DNA of 64,000 nucleotides from Candidatus Aminicenantota bacterium (GTDB taxonomy: Bacteria; Acidobacteriota; Aminicenantia; Aminicenantales; Aminicenantaceae): assembly GCA_020348385.1 (NCBI GenBank), contig CP070750.1, forward strand, positions 1,350,738 through 1,414,737. The letters run 5' to 3'. The notes beneath the pieces were generated by a model. It made no database searches, had not been told where the DNA came from, and saw only the letters and a list, made by a program, of their open reading frames with translations. The translations under genes and the position numbers were made by a program. Every line of letters begins with the position of its first letter. Positions within the stretch are counted from its first letter, which is position 1. Below are positions 24,540-33,857 of the stretch, in pieces.

Positions 24540-27254
24540 TTAGATCGGAGGGAGATATTGGCGCAGGAAGCGGGCAGTGTGAGATTTTTTGGACCGGACG
24601 ACCTGTTCCGGGGTGCCTGCGACAACCAACCGACCTCCGTTTTCTCCTCCGTCTGGTCCCAGGTCGATGATGTGGTCGGCGCACTTGATCACATCCAGGT
24701 TGTGTTCGATAACCACGACGGTGTGTCCGTGGTCCACGAGGTTCTGGAAAGTTTCCAGCAGGACTGAGATGTCGTTCGGGTGAAGGCCTATGGTAGGCTC
24801 GTCGAACAAATACAAGATTCTTTTGGCTCTCTGATGGATGAGATTATAGGCCAATTTGATCCGCTGCAGTTCACCGCCAGACAGGGTAGTGGTGGGTTGT
24901 CCCAGCCTGAGGTAACTCAGTCCCACTTCGATAAGAGGTGCTAATTTTTTTAGGATTTTTGGATTTTCCACAAAAAAATTGCAGGCGTCAGCAATGCTCA
25001 TCTTCAAAACATCGCTGATATTCTTGTCTTTGTATTTGATATCCAGGATTTCATCCTGGAACCTTCGTCCTTTGCATGCTTCACAGGTTAGGATGATGTC
25101 TGAGAGAAACTGCATTTCCACGATTTGCTGGCCGGCACCTTTGCATTCTTCACAACGGCCTCCAGGGGTGTTGAAGGAAAAATGGCCGGGTTTGTATCCC
25201 ATAGCTTTGGCTTCCCGAGTCTGGCTGAACACCTGCCGGATGTCGTCCATGGCTTTTGTGTACGTGGCCGGGATGGAGCGGGGAGATGTGCTCAACGGAG
25301 ATTGATCGACCATCAGGATTTTATCCAACTGCTCTCGTCCGGCAATTTCGCCGAATCCGTCGTAAGCTTTCTGCTGCCAGCCCAAATAAAGGACATCGTG
25401 AAGGAGGGTGCTCTTGCCTGACCCGGAAACCCCGGTGATACACGTGAAAACATTCAGAGGAATGGGGATGTCGAGATGGCGAAGGTTGTGTTTGTGGGCA
25501 TCCCGTATGCATAAAAAAGAATCGGGTACGCGTCGTTTATCGGGGATTTTTATCTTTTTTTCCCCTTTCAAGTAATCCGCGGTAAGAGAACCGGAATAGG
25601 CAAAAATGTCCTTCATAGGGCCCGAATACACAATTTCCCCTCCCGCCTCTCCAGCCAGAGGGCCCAAATCGATAAGATACTCGGCAGATTTTATGATTTC
25701 GGGGTCGTGTTCTACCACCAAAACCGTGTTTCCGATCTCCTTGAGGGATTTGAGGATGGTGACCAGCCGTTGGTTATCTCGGGCGTGGAGTCCGATGCTG
25801 GGTTCGTCCAGCACAAAAAGGGTTCCTACCAGGGACGCGCTCAAAGCCGCGGCCAGGTTGATCCGCTGCGCTTCGCCGCCGCTCAGAGTGAAAGTCATTC
25901 GATCCAATGTGATGTAATCCAGCCCGACTTCTAACAAAAATTTAAGCCTGTTCTGGATTTCTGCGATCAATTTTTCAGCTACCTGTTTTTGGAAACGAGA
26001 GAGAGAAAGATCCTGGAAAAAGTCGTAAGCCTGCCGGACCGTTTTTTGAACCAAGTCACCGATATGGAGTCCTGCAATCTTGACACTCAAAGCCTGGGGG
26101 TTGAGTCGCATTTGATTACAGCCCGGGCAGGGAATATATTTTCTGTAGCGGCTGATAAAAACTCGAACCTGAACCTTATATTTTTTCCGTTGGAGCCGGT
26201 CGAAAAAGTCCTGAATCCCATGGAACCCAGAGCCGCCCGCAAAAATCAATATCTGCCATTCTTTTTTAAGATCCTTGTAGGGAAGATCCGTCGGGATGCC
26301 GTGTTCCTGGGCCTCCGCAAGCAATCTTCTCATCCTCCTGCGGGAAACAGGCTTGGTCCATGGCTCGACAGCGCCTTCTTCCAGCGATTTGCTCTTATCG
26401 GGAACGACTTTGTCTTCGTCCAGGACTGCTAGGTCCCCGAATCCGTGACACTTGGGACAGGCTCCTTGAGGGCTGTTGAAGGAGAAGAGATTGGGGAATG
26501 GGTCTTCGTACAGGATCTGGCATTTTTTGCACTCGAGTCTTATAGAAAACAAGAAGGCCTTGCCCTCCTCTGTTTGGACTTTGACCTTGCCGTCACCCTT
26601 TTTCATCCCCATCTCCAGCGAGTCCACCAATCTTTCCCTTTCCTCCTCATCCAGGGTCAGGCGATCCACCAGAACATCCAGGGTTTCTTGCTTTTTGTCT
26701 TTGGCTTTGTCGAGAGGAATTATTTCACTATTGTGAATGACACGGTGATACCCGTCCTTCTGCAAATCTGAGAGCCCTTTGCTTCGGGGCCAAGGGAAGG
26801 ATATCCAGATCTTGGTCTGGAGAGGGAGAGTGTGGAGTTTTTCCACCATAGCGTCGATCGTGTCCCTTTGGACAGGCATTCCACATTTTTGGCAGTGAAC
26901 CAGCCCGATTCGGGCAAAAAGGACCCGCATAAAATCGTAAATTTCTGTCACGGTAGCCACCGTGGAGCGAGGATTTTTGGTGACGGCTTTTTGTTGGATG
27001 GCGATTGCAGGAGGGATGCCTTCAATACGTTCTGCCGCAGGTTTTTCCATCCTCTCTAGAAATTGGCGGGCATAAGAGGACAGGGATTCGATATACCGGC
27101 GCTGCCCCTCGGCGTAAAGGGTGTCGAAAGCCAAAGAGGACTTTCCTGATCCGGACACCCCTGTGACGATGATAAATTCATCGAGCGGAATATCCAGATC
27201 GATGTTTTTCAAGTTGTGAACCCTGACACCTCTGAGGGCGATGGTCTGTTTCAT
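24540..27254 (-). CDS. uvrA: Excinuclease ABC subunit A
   Basis: 904 residues, slightly shorter than the usual 940. Both ATP sites are complete: GVSGSGKSSLAFDTLYAEGQ (first, about 33) and GVSGSGKSTLLHDVL (second), signatures LSGGEAQRINLA and LSGGELQRIKLA, and Walker B FVLDEPSIGLH and YLFDEPTIGLH. The zinc modules are CQKCG, CKKC...CPKC, CPGC and CEECKG...CEACKG. The second zinc module (FSFNTPGGRCEECKGAGQQIVEMQFL) differs a little from the classical UvrA form. It scans DNA with UvrB for bulky lesions. Its promoter carries a LexA-type box at 27271-27284. Confidence 0.95.
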   Translation of the reverse strand: MKQTIALRGVRVHNLKNIDLDIPLDEFIIVTGVSGSGKSSLAFDTLYAEGQRRYIESLSSYARQFLERMEKPAAERIEGIPPAIAIQQKAVTKNPRSTVATVTEIYDFMRVLFARIGLVHCQKCGMPVQRDTIDAMVEKLHTLPLQTKIWISFPWPRSKGLSDLQKDGYHRVIHNSEIIPLDKAKDKKQETLDVLVDRLTLDEEERERLVDSLEMGMKKGDGKVKVQTEEGKAFLFSIRLECKKCQILYEDPFPNLFSFNSPQGACPKCHGFGDLAVLDEDKVVPDKSKSLEEGAVEPWTKPVSRRRMRRLLAEAQEHGIPTDLPYKDLKKEWQILIFAGGSGFHGIQDFFDRLQRKKYKVQVRVFISRYRKYIPCPGCNQMRLNPQALSVKIAGLHIGDLVQKTVRQAYDFFQDLSLSRFQKQVAEKLIAEIQNRLKFLLEVGLDYITLDRMTFTLSGGEAQRINLAAALSASLVGTLFVLDEPSIGLHARDNQRLVTILKSLKEIGNTVLVVEHDPEIIKSAEYLIDLGPLAGEAGGEIVYSGPMKDIFAYSGSLTADYLKGEKKIKIPDKRRVPDSFLCIRDAHKHNLRHLDIPIPLNVFTCITGVSGSGKSTLLHDVLYLGWQQKAYDGFGEIAGREQLDKILMVDQSPLSTSPRSIPATYTKAMDDIRQVFSQTREAKAMGYKPGHFSFNTPGGRCEECKGAGQQIVEMQFLSDIILTCEACKGRRFQDEILDIKYKDKNISDVLKMSIADACNFFVENPKILKKLAPLIEVGLSYLRLGQPTTTLSGGELQRIKLAYNLIHQRAKRILYLFDEPTIGLHPNDISVLLETFQNLVDHGHTVVVIEHNLDVIKCADHIIDLGPDGGENGGRLVVAGTPEQVVRSKKSHTARFLRQYLPPI

Positions 27255-27262
27255 GAGTTCCT

Positions 27263-27284
27263 ATTATACACGAACATATGTTTT
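27263..27284 (-). promoter_or_regulatory. uvrA promoter with Bacillus-type LexA box
   Basis: CGAACATATGTTTT (27271-27284) matches 13 of 14 positions of the Gram-positive SOS box CGAACRNRYGTTYC. Two bases away, on the minus strand, is a perfect TATAAT (27263-27268), which puts the box between -35 and -10, the usual place for LexA repression. The uvrA ATG is nine bases from the -10, so transcription would begin almost at the start codon unless another -10 is used. Confidence 0.7.
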
Positions 27285-27374
27285 CCCGTATGCAAAATCC
27301 TTGCCTTTAATTATTTGATAGGACAGACGGCGTGGATAAATTTTGATATAATGGCAGGCCTTAAGGAGGTTGGG

Positions 27375-27596
27375 ATGAAAAAAGGGACAAGAATCGCCCT
27401 GATCCTGGGAGCTATCCCGTTTGTCACCATGGTTTTTGCCCTTCCGTTGGTCAACCGGATCGAACCGATTTTACTAGGTTTACCGTTTTTGTTGTTTTGG
27501 CTATTGGCTTGGGTGGTGTTGACGCCTGTCATCCTTGCCTTGGCTTATAAACTGGAGAAAAAATACAACCCACCCGAAGAAGAGGAAGACCAGTGA
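27375..27596 (+). CDS. DUF3311 small membrane protein, symporter partner
   Basis: 73 residues, two membrane helices (about 8-27 and 33-57) and an acidic tail. The ATG at 27375 has a strong AAGGAGG site; the longer upstream open frame is not used. DUF3311 proteins are nearly always encoded just before a sodium:solute symporter, as here, where the stop overlaps the symporter start. They are thought to be accessory subunits, though direct proof is scarce. Confidence 0.85.
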   Translation: MKKGTRIALILGAIPFVTMVFALPLVNRIEPILLGLPFLLFWLLAWVVLTPVILALAYKLEKKYNPPEEEEDQ

Positions 27597-29044
27597 ACGC
27601 GGCTTTATTCATCATCCTAGGCACCATCCTGTTCTCTGCCCTACTGGGTATTTATGCTGGTCGACGTGTCAAGATGAATCTGGAGAACTGGACGGTGGGA
27701 GGGCGACGGTTCGGGATCATTATCATCTGGTTGTTGATGGCAGGGGAAATCTACACGACGTTTACCTTTCTCGGGGCCAGCGGCTGGGCTTATTCCAAAG
27801 GAGCGCCGACATTTTACATCTTGGTCTACGGAGCTCTGGCTTACACGCTGTCCTTTTTTATACTTCCTGCCCTATGGAAGGTAGGCAAGAAATACGGTCT
27901 TCACACCCAACCTGATTATTTCATCACTCGGTATGACAGCCGTGCTTTGGGAATTTTTGTGGCCTTGATCGGTGTTTTTTCGATCATTCCTTATCTGCAG
28001 CTGCAGCTAACAGGATTGGGATTGATCGTTGAGGTTGCCAGCAACGAAACCATCTCCTCCCATGTGGCCATCGCCATCTCTTTTGTTTTGACCTGTGTTT
28101 TTGTCTACACCAGCGGAATCCGGGGAACCGCTTGGGTATCCATCGTCAAGGATATCATGATGATCGTGGCCGTGCTTGTTGTTGGGATCGGCGTGCCGAT
28201 GATCTATTTCGGGGGATTCGGCAACATGTTCCGCACCCTGATCGAGCAGAAACCACAATATCTTGTTCTTCCGGGGGGAACATCCCATATGGGCGTTGTT
28301 TGGGTGATGTCCACCCTCCTCCTGACAGGATTGGGATTTTACATGTGGCCCCATGTGTTCGGCTCGGTCTTTTCTGCCAAAAGCGCCAACGTCATCAAGA
28401 GAAACGCCATCATCATGCCCCTTTACCAGATCCCGATCTTGCTCATTTTCATGGTGGGATTCACTGCCCTTCTGGTTATCCCCGGTTTGGCAAACGGAGA
28501 CATGGCCTTCCTGGAATTGGTCAACAAGACCTATCCTTCCTGGTTTATGGGATTTGTCGGAGCAGCTGGGGCTGTGACGGCCATGGTTCCCGCATCAATC
28601 CTCGTTTTGTTTGCCTCGACGCTGCTCGCCAAGAACGTGTACAAAGCAGGGTTTAAGCCGAAAGCCAGTGAGGAAACGGTGATGAGACTTTCTCGGTTTC
28701 TGGTTCTTGTCATAACGACCATAGCGCTGGTATTTGCGATAGCTTTTCCGGAGGAGCTGGTCAATCTGTTGATCTTCGGGTATGACGGCGTGTGCCAGTT
28801 TTTTCCGGGAGTCGTCTTGGGACTTTTTTGGAGGCGGGTTACAAAAACAGGGGTTTTCAGCGGTCTGATCGTGGGGATCGCTGTTGTGGTAGGGCTTATT
28901 GCTAGCGGTCATGACCCATTTCTCGGAATGAATGCGGGATTTGTGGGATTGGCCATCAACAGTGTTGTAACCTTGGTTGTTAGTCTTGGCACAAAACCAA
29001 TGAATGTGAAAAAACTTGAATCGGAGGACAGGCATGATCGATGA
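27593..29044 (+). CDS. Sodium:solute symporter (SSS family)
   Basis: 483 residues with about 13 membrane helices. GTG start at 27593 overlaps the DUF3311 stop. The first helices show NLENWTVGGRRFG, then GASGWAYSKGAP, the usual SSS pattern of a 'VGGR' loop and a substrate/Na+ site helix. It probably brings in an organic solute with Na+. Its gene overlaps an M20 amidohydrolase gene, which suggests an N-acyl amino acid, small peptide or similar amide as the solute; that is inference. Confidence 0.92.
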   Translation: MNAALFIILGTILFSALLGIYAGRRVKMNLENWTVGGRRFGIIIIWLLMAGEIYTTFTFLGASGWAYSKGAPTFYILVYGALAYTLSFFILPALWKVGKKYGLHTQPDYFITRYDSRALGIFVALIGVFSIIPYLQLQLTGLGLIVEVASNETISSHVAIAISFVLTCVFVYTSGIRGTAWVSIVKDIMMIVAVLVVGIGVPMIYFGGFGNMFRTLIEQKPQYLVLPGGTSHMGVVWVMSTLLLTGLGFYMWPHVFGSVFSAKSANVIKRNAIIMPLYQIPILLIFMVGFTALLVIPGLANGDMAFLELVNKTYPSWFMGFVGAAGAVTAMVPASILVLFASTLLAKNVYKAGFKPKASEETVMRLSRFLVLVITTIALVFAIAFPEELVNLLIFGYDGVCQFFPGVVLGLFWRRVTKTGVFSGLIVGIAVVVGLIASGHDPFLGMNAGFVGLAINSVVTLVVSLGTKPMNVKKLESEDRHDR

Positions 29045-30203
29045 GTTAAAAAAGGAAACCGAAGCATTGACCAGCAAGCTCGTTGCCTGGCGCCGCGATT
29101 TTCATCGGCACCCGGAAACCGCATTCGAGGAGCACTGGACTGCTTCGGTTTTGCGGAAATTTCTTGAGGACCATGACATCCCTGTCCAGGTTATGGCTAA
29201 AACGGGGCTCCGTGGTCTATTGAAGGGAAAGCCTGGGGGCAAAACCGTTGCGTTGAGGGCCGACATCGACGCCCTTCCTCTAAAGGAAGATGGGGATAAA
29301 GAGTATATTTCCGAGAATCCCGGAGCTGCCCACGCCTGTGGTCACGACGGGCACATGGCGATCCTGATGGGGGTGATCGAGCTTCTCTGCCGAAGAAAAG
29401 AAGTTTTCCAAGGCAGTGTGGTGTTTCTATTCCAGCCATCCGAGGAGAGGATTCCCGGAGGGGCAAAACTGATGATAGAAGAAGGCGCCTTGGAGGGTGT
29501 GGATGCCATCTTCGGACTTCACCTCTGGCAGCTCCTTGCCACGGGTGATGTCGGACTCGTGAAGGGTGCCATGATGGCTCAACCAGACAAATTCACGATC
29601 CGCATCCAGGGAAAAGGCGGACACGGATCTATGCCTCACCAAACGGTGGACCCTATCTTGGTTGCCTCCCATCTGGTCGTGAATATTCAGAGTATTGTCA
29701 GCCGGAATGTGGATCCGTTGAAGCCTGTTGTTATATCCTTTGGAACCATCGAGGGAGGCACGATTTACAACATCATCCCTGAGGAAGTGGTCTTGACAGG
29801 AACGGTACGCAGCTTTGATACCGATGTACAAGAACTGTCCGAGAATCGTTTGAAGGAGATAATCGATGCCACCTGTGCAGCCTTCGGGGCAACGGCTGAT
29901 TTTCAGTACGAGAAGGGATATCCCCCTGTTGTCAACGATGAAACCATGGTGGATTTTGTGGCTAAAATCGCGGATGAAGTTTTTGGAAAAGGAAAAGTGA
30001 AGGAAATCGATCCTGTGATGGGCGGAGAAGATTTTGCCTATTTTCTCAAGGAGGTTCCAGGGGCATTTTTGTTTTTAGGAATGGGAGACAGGATGGAATA
30101 TCCCCATCACCACCCAGCGTTTGATATCGATGAAAAAGCTCTCCCTCAGGCAACGCTTTTGATGACCGCTCTTGCTCTGGCGTATTTGGAAAAAAATTCT
30201 TGA
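29034..30203 (+). CDS. M20 family metallo-amidohydrolase (hippurate/N-acyl-amino-acid type)
   Basis: 389 residues from ATG 29034 with GGAGGA upstream, overlapping the symporter end. Metal and catalytic motifs: ALRADIDALPL, HACGHDGHMAIL (Cys and His ligands), FLFQPSEER (catalytic Glu and metal Glu), and GGEDFAYFLKEVPG plus HHHPAFDIDE at the end. The Cys in HACGHD places it with the M20D amidohydrolases that use manganese or zinc and cleave N-acyl or amide bonds of amino acids. The dimerisation/lid domain occupies about 185-300. Likely processes what the adjacent symporter imports. Confidence 0.94.
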   Translation: MIDELKKETEALTSKLVAWRRDFHRHPETAFEEHWTASVLRKFLEDHDIPVQVMAKTGLRGLLKGKPGGKTVALRADIDALPLKEDGDKEYISENPGAAHACGHDGHMAILMGVIELLCRRKEVFQGSVVFLFQPSEERIPGGAKLMIEEGALEGVDAIFGLHLWQLLATGDVGLVKGAMMAQPDKFTIRIQGKGGHGSMPHQTVDPILVASHLVVNIQSIVSRNVDPLKPVVISFGTIEGGTIYNIIPEEVVLTGTVRSFDTDVQELSENRLKEIIDATCAAFGATADFQYEKGYPPVVNDETMVDFVAKIADEVFGKGKVKEIDPVMGGEDFAYFLKEVPGAFLFLGMGDRMEYPHHHPAFDIDEKALPQATLLMTALALAYLEKNS

Positions 30204-30763
30204 TGAGTCTTTTTCTGGTTATTCCCGTTGCTCTGGCGTTGGCTATGGATGCCTTTGCCGTATCGATCGGGTTGAGCGCCCTTCCTGGAGGCCTAAAAAA
30301 CAGACAGAGTTTGCGTCTGGCTGTTTTTTTCGGGCTTTTCCAATTCCTGATGCCACTAGTCGGATGGGTGGTTGGGCAGGAAGTCCTGCATTACCTGCGC
30401 GATGTGGATCACTGGGTGGCTTTTGGGCTGCTTTTTATTGTCGGGGGAAAAATGGTGGTGGAGTCTTTCCGGAACCAGGACATGAAAAAAAAAGGATCCG
30501 GTGATCCCACCATGGGTGTGACTCTGATTTTGCTTTCAGTCGCAACCAGCATCGATGCCCTTGCCGTGGGTTTGAGTTTTGCCGCCATTCAACAGGAGAT
30601 CCTGTATCCCTCCTTAATCATAGGATTGGTGGCTTTTGTGATGACATTTATTGGAACAAAATTAGGGCCCTTGGTAGGTACGGTTGCAGGTAAAAGGGCA
30701 GAACTTTTAGGAGGGATTGTCTTGATTCTTATCGGTGTGAAAATCTTGGTTGAACATTTATGA
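30203..30763 (+). CDS. mntP: Manganese efflux pump MntP
   Basis: 186 residues with six membrane helices in two homologous halves. Each half has the family Asp motif: AMDAFAVSIG near the start and SIDALAVGLS in the fourth helix. ATG 30203 overlaps the amidohydrolase stop. It exports Mn2+ from the cytoplasm. No yybP-ykoY riboswitch was seen, and the gene depends on the upstream operon, which is unusual for MntP; it may balance Mn supply for the M20 enzyme. Confidence 0.93.
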   Translation: MSLFLVIPVALALAMDAFAVSIGLSALPGGLKNRQSLRLAVFFGLFQFLMPLVGWVVGQEVLHYLRDVDHWVAFGLLFIVGGKMVVESFRNQDMKKKGSGDPTMGVTLILLSVATSIDALAVGLSFAAIQQEILYPSLIIGLVAFVMTFIGTKLGPLVGTVAGKRAELLGGIVLILIGVKILVEHL

Positions 30764-30785
30764 TCTGACGAAAGGAGTTCCGGAC

Positions 30786-31229
30786 ATGAGAAGGATAATA
30801 ATATTAGGGCTTTGTGTTTTTCTTCTGGGAATCGTTAAAATGAACGGAGAGGGAGAAAATAAAGACGGAAGCGGTATCGTGTTTTTGACGACAACTCGAC
30901 TGGAAGAGATAAAGGATTTTTATATCGACCGGATTGGATGCCAGTTGTGGATAGATCAAGGAAGCTGTGCGATATTGAGATATGGGAATCTTCTTGTTGG
31001 CTTCTGTGTGGGGGAAAAAAGTGAACCGGAGGCCGTTATCACCTTTTTTTACAGAACCCGGGAAGAGGTGGACTTGCAATATCGGAAATTCAAGTCGATT
31101 GCCAAAGCTCCACCTAAAGAAAACAAAAAATATCGGATTTATCATTTTTATTCCCGCGATCCCGACGGCAGATCCATCGAATTCCAGAGTTTTTTGCACG
31201 CGATCGATTGGGATTTTAAAAAGAAATGA
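30786..31229 (+). CDS. Exported VOC (glyoxalase-fold) protein
   Basis: 147 residues from ATG 30786 with GAAAGGAG upstream. The leader (about 3-19) is hydrophobic, so the product may be exported. The rest is one VOC module: IVFLTTTRLEEIKDFYIDRIG opening, GSCAILRYGNLLVGFC middle strands and a FYSRDPDGRSIEFQSF end, where Asp/Glu are the usual metal-site positions. A single module must dimerise to build a full site. Substrate unknown; export of a VOC protein is uncommon. Confidence 0.72.
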   Translation: MRRIIILGLCVFLLGIVKMNGEGENKDGSGIVFLTTTRLEEIKDFYIDRIGCQLWIDQGSCAILRYGNLLVGFCVGEKSEPEAVITFFYRTREEVDLQYRKFKSIAKAPPKENKKYRIYHFYSRDPDGRSIEFQSFLHAIDWDFKKK

Positions 31230-31288
31230 GATAATCCTGATTGAGGATAATCTGAAGCGTCTCATTTTTCGTATAGATTCATAGAGAT

Positions 31289-32611
31289 ATGGCAAAACAG
31301 AGAAAAAACTCGCTTCCCTACTCAGATAAGCTGGGCAAGCTGGAAGGAGACGTAGAAAGGTTCAAAAGAGAGTATCTTCAGATGTGGTGGCAAACGCCGA
31401 CTGCCTTTCCAGAGTTAGGGAACACATACCCAGAGACAGAACAGAAAACGATCGAAACAGAGCTTTTTCGCTTCCTCGATCGCACAGCCCTTAAACTCGA
31501 TGATTATCCGGATACTAAGACAGAACAGAAAGCCTGGATGGAGAAGTTTATCGCAGAAGTCAGGGATTTCGGCAGGAAATTCCTGGAAATGTCCGATCTG
31601 TATCTAGATTCTGTATTTCAAGATGACGCTGTCCGCTCGACACGGATGTTTGTTGATAAAGCCAAAACGTTCGACCCCACGCTTCAGATTGAAGACCTTT
31701 ACCAGGCGTTGAGGAATGCCTGGATCATGAACTCGCTTCAGATGTATTTGAACCTGGATGTGAAGTATCATGATTCCCTTTTTGCCTATAGCATGATTTA
31801 TCCCTACATGGATAATTATTTAGACGATGTATCGTTATCCTTGGAAGAAAAACTGGTGCTGATCAAAAAGTTGAGAGATGGGTTGGAGGGCTGGGCTTTT
31901 GCTCCCGAAAACAGGAACGAGGAAAAGATATTGCAACTGATCAAAATGATTGAGTCAGAGTATGATAGGAAAAAATTTCCCGGAGTATACCAAAGCTTGC
32001 TCGCCATCTTTAACGCGCAATTACGCAGTCTTACCCAACAAAAGGGTCACACTTTACCATTCGAGGGCGATATCCTGGATCTCAGTTTTGAGAAGGGAGG
32101 AACCTCTGTTTTGGCGGATGGGTATCTTGTCAGCGGGACGCTGGAAGAACATCAGGCGAACTTCTGTTTCGGATTCGGGGCATTCCTTCAGCTTGCCGAT
32201 GACATCCAGGATCTGATTGTGGACCAGCAAAATGATCATGCCACAATTTTCTCCCTTCCTGCTGGTAGGTATAGCCTGGATAATCTCGCCAATAAACTGA
32301 TGAATTTTATTGCCGAAACAGTGGATGTGAAGCTGGATGAACAGAATTCCAACGCCATGTCCTTAAAGGAGCTGATTCTCAGGAATTGCACCCTCCTCAT
32401 CCTGGAGGCCATCGGTAAAAACAAGGGTTGTTATAGCCGGGAATATTTAAATAACATGGAGAGACATTTCCCAATCCGGTTCTCCAGTCTGAAAAAGTTA
32501 CAAAAAAAACTCAGGAAAAAAATCTTGGGCAAGAGAAGACATGTCATCGATTTGGAGCTGGCAGCTGCATTTTTGCTTACTACCACCTCCCGGATTATCT
32601 CGGGGAAATAA
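31289..32611 (+). CDS. Class 1 isoprenoid synthase-fold enzyme of unknown product
   Basis: 440 residues, nearly all helical. PYMDNYLDD (about 172-180) and QLADDIQDLI (Asp304-Asp305 region) are two Asp-rich motifs in the positions of the diphosphate/Mg2+ motifs of trans-isoprenyl diphosphate synthases, and EKGGTSVLADGYLVSG resembles the K-T-loop segment between them. The chain is longer than the usual 300 residues, with about 120 extra at the N-terminus and a basic C-terminal tail (KKLQKKLRKKILGKRR). It is not a standard IspA/IspB. No terpene partners are adjacent. Confidence 0.65.
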   Translation: MAKQRKNSLPYSDKLGKLEGDVERFKREYLQMWWQTPTAFPELGNTYPETEQKTIETELFRFLDRTALKLDDYPDTKTEQKAWMEKFIAEVRDFGRKFLEMSDLYLDSVFQDDAVRSTRMFVDKAKTFDPTLQIEDLYQALRNAWIMNSLQMYLNLDVKYHDSLFAYSMIYPYMDNYLDDVSLSLEEKLVLIKKLRDGLEGWAFAPENRNEEKILQLIKMIESEYDRKKFPGVYQSLLAIFNAQLRSLTQQKGHTLPFEGDILDLSFEKGGTSVLADGYLVSGTLEEHQANFCFGFGAFLQLADDIQDLIVDQQNDHATIFSLPAGRYSLDNLANKLMNFIAETVDVKLDEQNSNAMSLKELILRNCTLLILEAIGKNKGCYSREYLNNMERHFPIRFSSLKKLQKKLRKKILGKRRHVIDLELAAAFLLTTTSRIISGK

Positions 32612-32619
32612 CCTAAAAA

Positions 32620-33726
32620 TCAGCGCTTGATCCGACCCTTTTTCTGAAATCCGCAGGATTCCATCCAATCCCTGAGTTTTTGAGAAACCTGTTTTTGTTT
32701 TTCCTGCAGATCAATCGAATCGACGACGCCATCACTGTTGATGTCCGCACAATCATCCATCGGATTCCAGCAGTCTCTTTTCCAGTCTTCCAACTCTTGG
32801 AACACGTCTTCTTGTTTTTTGATCAAATCCAGCCTGTCTACGTAACCGTCTCTGTTATAATCACATGTTTCTCCATCCCAGCCTGCAAGCCTGGCCATCA
32901 TCCACCAGAAAGCCCGTCCTTTGAGGTCGCAATTCAATGAGTGGGAATGGGCACAGGAGCAAAAGGAGCATTTGCCAGGATTCGCTGCGACCCATTCCTC
33001 GGCCCAGTTTGCATCCCGCGTGCCATTTCCGTCGCTGTCGTAGTTACAATGATCATCTGCATATTTATCTAGGAAATAGTTGCCATCAGGATCATAACTT
33101 TCGATGTCCGCGAAGTCGAAAAGCACCTTGTTATTTATCCGGCAAAATTCTCGAATTTGATTGTTCCTTTGGTGAAGATTACCCTCTTCTCCTGTACCAT
33201 TAAGGTGACCTGTCATGTAGACAAACAGGACTTGAGGGAATTCCAGTTCAAGTTGATTCATGAGGTTGAGATAGGTGTTGATATCGTTTATGCTTGCGCC
33301 TGAAACCTGACCGCACCAAGACCACATGATTAAATTTCTGTCACATTCTGGATCATTCAGCAAATTTCGTGTTCTATAGTACCATTCTGTCCGATTCGGA
33401 TTGCCCAAATCGCCCGAAGGGACCCGATTATGTAGGGAAAGAGCACCATCGCTTCCATCATGGTTGAAGGTATACAGCTCCGATAAGGAGAATAATACCT
33501 CCATTCCGCTTATAATCTGGCTCCCATGAGATGTGTGACCATATGCAATTCTGAAATCATCCTTTGCCTTAACAATCCACTGTTCTGGGATCTGATCGAT
33601 ATCCGTACAGAGATGATCAATAATAATGGGATTTTGCTGTTGTGAGTTCTGGAGAATTCTAAAAAAGAAAGGGAAAGAAAAAAGAGGGATCATGGCCGCA
33701 CAAAGGATCACGTTGAATTTTTTCAC
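32620..33726 (-). CDS. Secreted protein with C-terminal dockerin-like EF-hand repeats
   Basis: 368 residues with a signal peptide. The main domain (about 30-285) has Cys/His-rich segments, YGHTSHGSQIISGM, IMWSWCGQVSG, VYMTGHLNGTGEEG and CSFCSCAHSHSLNC; I do not recognise a catalytic family, though the alternation of SGNH-like strands and GHTSHGS suggests a hydrolase. From about 289 on there are two calcium-loop repeats, DYNRDGYVDRLDL and DINSDGVVDSIDL, each followed by a helix: a type I dockerin-like pair. Such repeats dock to cohesins or simply bind calcium. No cohesin is visible in the window. Confidence 0.65.
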   Translation of the reverse strand: MKKFNVILCAAMIPLFSFPFFFRILQNSQQQNPIIIDHLCTDIDQIPEQWIVKAKDDFRIAYGHTSHGSQIISGMEVLFSLSELYTFNHDGSDGALSLHNRVPSGDLGNPNRTEWYYRTRNLLNDPECDRNLIMWSWCGQVSGASINDINTYLNLMNQLELEFPQVLFVYMTGHLNGTGEEGNLHQRNNQIREFCRINNKVLFDFADIESYDPDGNYFLDKYADDHCNYDSDGNGTRDANWAEEWVAANPGKCSFCSCAHSHSLNCDLKGRAFWWMMARLAGWDGETCDYNRDGYVDRLDLIKKQEDVFQELEDWKRDCWNPMDDCADINSDGVVDSIDLQEKQKQVSQKLRDWMESCGFQKKGRIKR

Positions 33727-33857
33727 TTAATGCCCCTTAATCGGAATATCTTCTTGGGAGAGAAATTCGACATCATCGACAATGTCCAGAGTTCTTATAC
33801 GCTTAATGTCGGGGTTGAGTGTATCATGGCGAGGACGACAAGTCTACCAGAAAAGAA

